Source: Bacillota bacterium | GTDB lineage: Bacteria > Bacillota > Clostridia > Christensenellales > CAG-138 | Direction: 5' to 3' | Length of the DNA: 17,087 nucleotides | NCBI GenBank assembly: GCA_023409435.1 | Contig: JAEYHP010000018.1 | Location: forward strand, 1 to 17,087 | Shown: positions 13,095-17,087 of the stretch, piece by piece | How positions within the stretch are numbered: position 1 is the first letter of the stretch | How the letters are laid out: every line of letters begins with the position of its first letter | Notes under the pieces: model-generated | What the model was told of the DNA's origin: nothing | What the model saw: the letters and a program-made list of their open reading frames with translations, nothing else | Databases searched by the model: none | Position numbers and translations under genes: made by a program

Positions 13095-14636
13095 TTGAAC
13101 GACATTCTTTTGGAAATGCGCGGGATCACCAAGCAATTTCCGGGCGTCAAGGCGCTCGACCACGTCAACTTCAAAGTGAGGCGCGGGGAGATTCATTGTC
13201 TCGTCGGCGAAAACGGGGCTGGGAAATCCACGTTGATGAAGGTGCTTTCCGGCGTTTACCCCCACGGCACCTACGAGGGGGATATCGTATACGAGGGGAA
13301 GGAGCAGCGCTTTCGGCACATTGCGGACAGCGAAGCGGCGGGTATCGCCATCATCTATCAGGAGCTTGCGCTCATCCCCGAGCTTTCGGTTTACGAAAAC
13401 ATATTCTTCGGCCACGAAATCATGAAGGGCAGCGTCATCGACTGGTCGGAGACCATCGTGCGCGCCAAACAGATGCTTGAGCGCGTACAGTTGCATATCA
13501 ACCCCGCCATCAAGGTCAAAGATCTTGGCGTAGGCAGTCGGCAGCTTGTAGAAATCGCCAAGGCGCTGTCTAAAAACGTAAAGCTGCTGATATTGGACGA
13601 ACCCACCGCCGCGCTCAACGAGGACGGCAGCCAGAATCTATTAAACCTCCTGCGGCAGTTAAAAACACAGGGCGTCACCTGCATTATGATCTCCCACAAG
13701 CTCAAGGAGGTCGTCTCCATAGCGGATACCATTACCGTACTGCGGGATGGCAAAACCATCACCTCCATGGACGCCACAGAGCGGCAGGTAACGGAGCACG
13801 AGATCATTCGTCACATGGTGGGGCGCGAGATCGAAAACATCTACCCCAAGCGCGACGTGCATCCGGAGAAAGAGGTCGCATTCGAAATCCGCAACTGGAC
13901 GGTCTACGACCCTGTGCGTGACCGGGAGATTTTGCACGACGTCAACCTCAAGGTGTATAAGGGAGAAATCGTAGGCCTCGCGGGTTTATTGGGCGCGGGC
14001 CGCACGGAGCTTGCCATGAGCGTGTTCGGCAACATGCCGGGCTACCACATCACGGGCGGCGAGCTTTTTATGAATGGCAAACGCATGCGCTTCAGGCACC
14101 CGGCGGATGCCGTCAAGGACGGGCTCTCCTATGTGACGGAGGACCGCAAGGGCAACGGCCTTGTGCTGATACAGGATATCAAGTACAACATCACCATCGC
14201 GGGTATCGGCAAGCTGGTGGAAGGCCTTAAGGTCAATGAAAACGAGGAGGTCCGCGTCGCCAATACGTATAAGGAGTCTCTGAATATCAAGACGCCTTCC
14301 GTACAGCAGAAGGTCAACAACCTTTCGGGCGGCAACCAGCAGAAGGTGTCGGTCGCCAAATGGCTCTTTACCGAGCCCAAGGTGCTGATATTGGATGAAC
14401 CCACCCGCGGCATCGACGTCGGCGCCAAGCTTGAAATTTACACCATTATGAACCGTCTCGTGGAGCAGGGCATGAGCATCATCATGATCTCGTCCGAGCT
14501 TTTAGAAATACTCGGCATGAGCGACAGGCTCTATGTTATGTCCGAGGGCAGCATCACGGGCGAGCTGGCCGCGCATGAGGCCACGGAGCAGGCCGTTATG
14601 GCCATGGCAACCAAGACAGGGGAGGAATCCGCATGA
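13095..14636 (+). CDS. gguA: Sugar ABC transporter ATP-binding protein (GguA/MmsA type), two ATPase domains
   Basis: The 513-residue protein is the fused double ATPase that powers monosaccharide import. The first half has Walker A GENGAGKST (38-46), the loop YQELALIPELSVYENI, a weak signature around VGSRQLVEIAKAL and Walker B LLILDEPTAAL (164-174). The second half has a degenerate Walker A (GLLGAGRTEL), the signature LSGGNQQKVSVAKWL (about 409-423) and Walker B VLILDEPTRGID. This asymmetry is normal for sugar transporters of this type. TTG 13095 is chosen because AGAGGTG lies five bases upstream and the protein then has the family length. The in-frame ATG at 12999 would add 32 residues unlike the family. 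Its stop overlaps the permease start (ATGA). Confidence 0.93.
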   Translation: MNDILLEMRGITKQFPGVKALDHVNFKVRRGEIHCLVGENGAGKSTLMKVLSGVYPHGTYEGDIVYEGKEQRFRHIADSEAAGIAIIYQELALIPELSVYENIFFGHEIMKGSVIDWSETIVRAKQMLERVQLHINPAIKVKDLGVGSRQLVEIAKALSKNVKLLILDEPTAALNEDGSQNLLNLLRQLKTQGVTCIMISHKLKEVVSIADTITVLRDGKTITSMDATERQVTEHEIIRHMVGREIENIYPKRDVHPEKEVAFEIRNWTVYDPVRDREILHDVNLKVYKGEIVGLAGLLGAGRTELAMSVFGNMPGYHITGGELFMNGKRMRFRHPADAVKDGLSYVTEDRKGNGLVLIQDIKYNITIAGIGKLVEGLKVNENEEVRVANTYKESLNIKTPSVQQKVNNLSGGNQQKVSVAKWLFTEPKVLILDEPTRGIDVGAKLEIYTIMNRLVEQGMSIIMISSELLEILGMSDRLYVMSEGSITGELAAHEATEQAVMAMATKTGEESA

Positions 14637-15841
14637 AAACAAACAACGACGCATCCGCCGAATTGAGGCCCGGCTTTGGCCGGGAGTTCGGCACGCTGTT
14701 AAAGAATAACGTACGCGATTATGTCATGTATATTGCGTTGGTCGCCATATTCCTGTTCTTTGCCGTTATGACAAAGGGGCGGTTTTTGTCCCCGCGCAAT
14801 TTATCGGATCTGATCAACCAGACGGGGTATGTCGCGGTGCTCGCCATCGGCATGACGCTCATCCTCATCATCAAGCACATCGATCTTTCGGTGGGCTATG
14901 TGGCGGGCTTTTTAGGCGCGCTTTCCGCCATGCTGCTTTCCAACAACCTTCCGGTGTATATCGTAATCCCCGTGATACTCGTGGGCGGCGTGATCGTCGG
15001 CTTATACCAGGGCACGCTGGTTTCCATTATCAAAGTACCGGCGTTTGTCACAACGCTTGCGGGCATGTTCATATTCCGCGGGCTTCTTTCCATGGTAACG
15101 GCCGGCACCGGTACCATCATCGTTCGGGACCAAACATTCAAGGACCTCTCAAACGGCTTTCTTCCGGACTTTATGCCAGTGGAGAACGGTATGCACAAGC
15201 TCACCATCGCCATCGGGATCATTGCGGTGGTGCTGATGGTGGCTTCCCAACTCAACAACAGGCGGCAGTTGCTGCGCTACCAGTTCAGGGTCAATTCGCT
15301 GCCGATATTCATCGGCCAGCTCGTTCTGTTCTCGGCCATCATTGCCGCGTTCATACTGGTATTAGCCAACTACAACGGCCTGCCCTGGACGGCGGTGATC
15401 GTGGGCATCGTGCTCTTTATTTACAATTTCCTGCTCAATAAAACGCGCTTTGGCCGCAGCATATACGGCATCGGCGGCAACTCGGAAGCGGCAGAGCTTT
15501 CCGGCATCAATGTCAGAAAAGTGACGCTTCTCGTATTTGCTTCCATGAGTATGTTAGCGGCGCTCTCCGGCATGCTCTACACCTCGCGTCTCGCTTCCGC
15601 GACGCCGCAGGCAGGCCTGGGCTTTGAGCTTGACGCCATCGCCTCCTCCTATATCGGCGGCGTATCTGTCGGCGGCGGCATCGGCAAGGTGACCAACACC
15701 ATCATCGGCGCATTGGTCATCATGTCCTTAACCAACGGCATGAACCTGATGGGCGTGGATATTTCCGTGCAGTATGTCGTCAAGGGCGTCATATTCATCA
15801 TCGCGGTTGCGTTCGACGTCATCACGCGCGGCAAGCGTTGA
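14633..15841 (+). CDS. gguB: Sugar ABC transporter permease (GguB/MmsB type)
   Basis: This 402-residue integral membrane protein belongs to BPD_transp_2, the branched/monosaccharide permease family. It has about ten hydrophobic segments, beginning near residue 30 (YVMYIALVAIFLFFAVMT) and ending in YVVKGVIFIIAVAFDVIT. The cytoplasmic coupling motif GGNSEAAELSGINVRKVTLL lies at about 280-299. A hydrophilic loop rich in Arg and Gln (about 205-225) and the extra length relative to RbsC are typical of the GguB subgroup. The ATG overlaps the ATPase stop by four bases (ATGA), and GGGGAGGAA lies just upstream. The gene ends the operon, with a strong terminator 34 bases after the stop. Confidence 0.93.
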   Translation: MKTNNDASAELRPGFGREFGTLLKNNVRDYVMYIALVAIFLFFAVMTKGRFLSPRNLSDLINQTGYVAVLAIGMTLILIIKHIDLSVGYVAGFLGALSAMLLSNNLPVYIVIPVILVGGVIVGLYQGTLVSIIKVPAFVTTLAGMFIFRGLLSMVTAGTGTIIVRDQTFKDLSNGFLPDFMPVENGMHKLTIAIGIIAVVLMVASQLNNRRQLLRYQFRVNSLPIFIGQLVLFSAIIAAFILVLANYNGLPWTAVIVGIVLFIYNFLLNKTRFGRSIYGIGGNSEAAELSGINVRKVTLLVFASMSMLAALSGMLYTSRLASATPQAGLGFELDAIASSYIGGVSVGGGIGKVTNTIIGALVIMSLTNGMNLMGVDISVQYVVKGVIFIIAVAFDVITRGKR

Positions 15842-15874
15842 ACTTACCTCCCAAGCGTTCTTCCTCCTTAATCG

Positions 15875-15913
15875 GCAAAAGCCGCCGGCATCAGGCTGCC
15901 CGGCGGCTTTTGC
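15875..15913 (+). terminator. Intrinsic terminator of the chvE-gguA-gguB operon
   Basis: GCAAAAGCCGCCGG (15875-15888) and CCGGCGGCTTTTGC (15900-15913) are perfect 14-bp inverted repeats with an 11-base loop. The stem ends in TTTTGC, so release may rely on the A/T-rich lower stem. Confidence 0.75.
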
Positions 15914-15961
15914 ATACTTAACAGGGAATATTACGCCGGATGGCGAATGAATACTATTGGT

Positions 15962-15993
15962 AGTCTTCAAGTGCCGCTTGCGCCCACAAGACT
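15962..15993 (+). other. Nested inverted repeats in the leader of the small membrane protein gene
   Basis: AGTCTT (15962-15967) and AAGACT (15988-15993) enclose CAAG-TGCCG-CTTG (15968-15980). The stems are short. The region between 15914 and 16033 shows no clear promoter or gene. Confidence 0.3.
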
Positions 15994-16033
15994 GTTTGCC
16001 TGAAAAGACCTGTGCAGAAGGGGATTGTAATTA

Positions 16034-16483
16034 TTGAAGCGATATAAATTCGGATTTTCTTTGAAGGGTTTTCTGGCGTTTCTGCTGGCCATGCTGCCCA
16101 ATATCGTTTGGGCGGTGATTCCGCCTTTCAACGACGTGCTGGCAGCAAGTACAGCGGCCTTTCCCGTATGGGAGACAATAGCAGCTGCTAGCCAGTGGCT
16201 GATGATTGCGGCGCTTGTACTGTTCATTCACCAGGACCCGGAACAAGAACAGCACCCAAGACAGTTGGTTGGTTCCGCATCTTTCTGCCTTGCGGGATAC
16301 TATGTTTTCTGGGTCCTGTACTATGCAGGCGTTGCCAGCCCGTGGCTGTTTATCGGCATGGCGGTCCTGCCTACAGCGTATTTTGTGCTGGCGGCGCTGT
16401 GGCTGAAAAACTACATTGCCTTAGTCCCTGCCGCTTTGTTTGGCGCAATACATATCGTGCTTACCTGCATTGCGTATCTGTAA
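16034..16483 (+). CDS. Four-helix membrane protein of unknown function
   Basis: I do not recognise a named family. The 149-residue product has four hydrophobic segments: about 11-30 (FLAFLLAMLPNIVWAVIPP), 50-66 (AASQWLMIAALVLFIHQ), 82-118 (two near-adjacent stretches around GYYVFWVLYY and WLFIGMAVLPTAYFVLAALWL) and 126-148 (ALVPAALFGAIHIVLTCIAYL). It has a hydrophilic Gln/Glu-rich loop at about 67-77 and a basic start (MKRYKFGFSLKG), so its N-terminus is probably inside. The start is TTG, preceded at ten bases by AGAAGGGG. It stands alone between the transporter operon and rubrerythrin and shares a terminator with the latter. Confidence 0.75.
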   Translation: MKRYKFGFSLKGFLAFLLAMLPNIVWAVIPPFNDVLAASTAAFPVWETIAAASQWLMIAALVLFIHQDPEQEQHPRQLVGSASFCLAGYYVFWVLYYAGVASPWLFIGMAVLPTAYFVLAALWLKNYIALVPAALFGAIHIVLTCIAYL

Positions 16484-16492
16484 ATTGGGTAT

Positions 16493-16520
16493 AAAAAAGC
16501 GGCCGTAAGGCCGCCTTTTT
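16493..16520. terminator. Bidirectional terminator between the membrane protein and rubrerythrin genes
   Basis: GCGGCC and GGCCGC (16499-16504, 16509-16514) form a 6-bp stem with loop GTAA. It is flanked by six A on the left (16493-16498) and five T on the right (16516-16520), so it works for the plus-strand membrane protein and the minus-strand rubrerythrin, which converge here. Confidence 0.88.
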
Positions 16521-16537
16521 ATGCCGTCAGAAAGAGA

Positions 16538-17077
16538 TCAATAGTTCTCCGAAAGCACCTGGAAATAGCTTAACGGGTGTGCGCACACAGGACATACGTT
16601 GGGGGCATCCGGGCCTTCGTGTACGTGGCCGCAGTTGGCGCAGATCCACTTGACGGGCGCGTCCTTCTTAAAGACTTTGCCCTCCTCGATGTTCTGCAGC
16701 AGCTTCAGGTAACGCTCCTCATGCCGCTTTTCGACGGCGGCTACGCCCTCCATCATCTTGGCGATGTTGTCAAAGCCTTCTTCACGCGCTTCCTTTGCCA
16801 TGGTGGCGTACATATCCGTCCACTCATAGTGTTCGCCCGCGGCGGCGTCCTTCAGGTTTTCCTCGGTCTTGGGAATGCCGTTGTGCAGGAACTTGAACCA
16901 GAGCTTTGCGTGCTCCTTCTCGTTGTCCGCCGTCTCCATAAAGAGAGAGGCGATCTGCTCATAGCCGTCCTTCTTGGCCTGGGACGCATAGTAGGTGTAC
17001 TTGTTGCGCGCCTGGGATTCCCCGGCGAACGCCGCCAACAAATTTGCTTCCGTCTTGGTGCCTTTCAAAGATTTCAT
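16538..17077 (-). CDS. rbr: Rubrerythrin
   Basis: Rubrerythrin reduces hydrogen peroxide in the cytoplasm of anaerobes, using electrons from rubredoxin. The 179-residue length is slightly under that of the Desulfovibrio enzyme. The N-terminal four-helix domain carries the di-iron ligands Glu20, Glu53 and His56 (ETADNEKEHA), Glu82 and Glu85 (GEHYEW), and Glu116 and His119 (VEKRHEERY). The C-terminal rubredoxin-like domain has two Cys pairs, ICANCG (Cys146, Cys149) and VCPVCAHP (Cys162, Cys165). It is a complete canonical protein. ATG 17077 is preceded by GGAGAA at the edge of the window, and its promoter lies outside. It suggests an anaerobic host that meets oxygen or peroxide stress. Confidence 0.97.
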   Translation of the reverse strand: MKSLKGTKTEANLLAAFAGESQARNKYTYYASQAKKDGYEQIASLFMETADNEKEHAKLWFKFLHNGIPKTEENLKDAAAGEHYEWTDMYATMAKEAREEGFDNIAKMMEGVAAVEKRHEERYLKLLQNIEEGKVFKKDAPVKWICANCGHVHEGPDAPNVCPVCAHPLSYFQVLSENY

Positions 17078-17087
17078 GTGTTTCTCC

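Overview
The window looks like a chromosomal segment from an anaerobic, moderately GC-rich Firmicute of the Clostridia type. The evidence is strong GGAGG-type ribosome binding sites, GTG and TTG starts, sigma-A-like promoters, a two-iron rubrerythrin, and a YesM/YesN-type two-component system linked to a sugar ABC transporter. Genus cannot be decided from the sequence. No tRNA, rRNA, CRISPR array, insertion sequence or phage gene was seen.

Left part (1-5100) is a set of unrelated housekeeping and accessory genes. trpA (tryptophan synthase alpha) ends tail to tail with a berberine-bridge-type flavin oxidase gene, their stop codons overlapping. Then come a probable unannotated small membrane protein gene (about 2345-2446, +), a membrane M28 metallopeptidase (-), a RimJ/RimL-type GNAT acetyltransferase (-) and a MmcQ/YjbR-family protein (-). 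The small gene and the peptidase lie tail to tail with overlapping ends, and the small gene's terminator lies inside the peptidase coding sequence.

Central and right part (5100-15913) is a sugar sensing and uptake locus, all on the + strand except for one interruption. It begins with a membrane-tethered periplasmic-binding protein, a LytS/YesM-type histidine kinase and a YesN-type AraC response regulator, followed by a XylF-like lipoprotein. After a bidirectional terminator comes a two-gene minus-strand insert: a DUF2087 protein and a degenerate GIY-YIG protein, with their own strong promoter and a 25-bp palindrome. The + strand then resumes with the ChvE-like lipoprotein, the GguA-like double ATPase and the GguB-like permease, closed by a strong terminator. 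The likely working model is that the tethered binding protein reports extracellular sugar to the kinase, the kinase phosphorylates the regulator, and the regulator activates the lipoprotein and transporter genes. This parallels the XylFII-LytS-YesN xylose-sensing arrangement described in Clostridium beijerinckii. The actual sugar is not shown by the sequence, because no catabolic gene is in the window.

Right end (15914-17087) has a small four-helix membrane protein of unknown function (+) and rubrerythrin (-). They converge on one shared bidirectional terminator.
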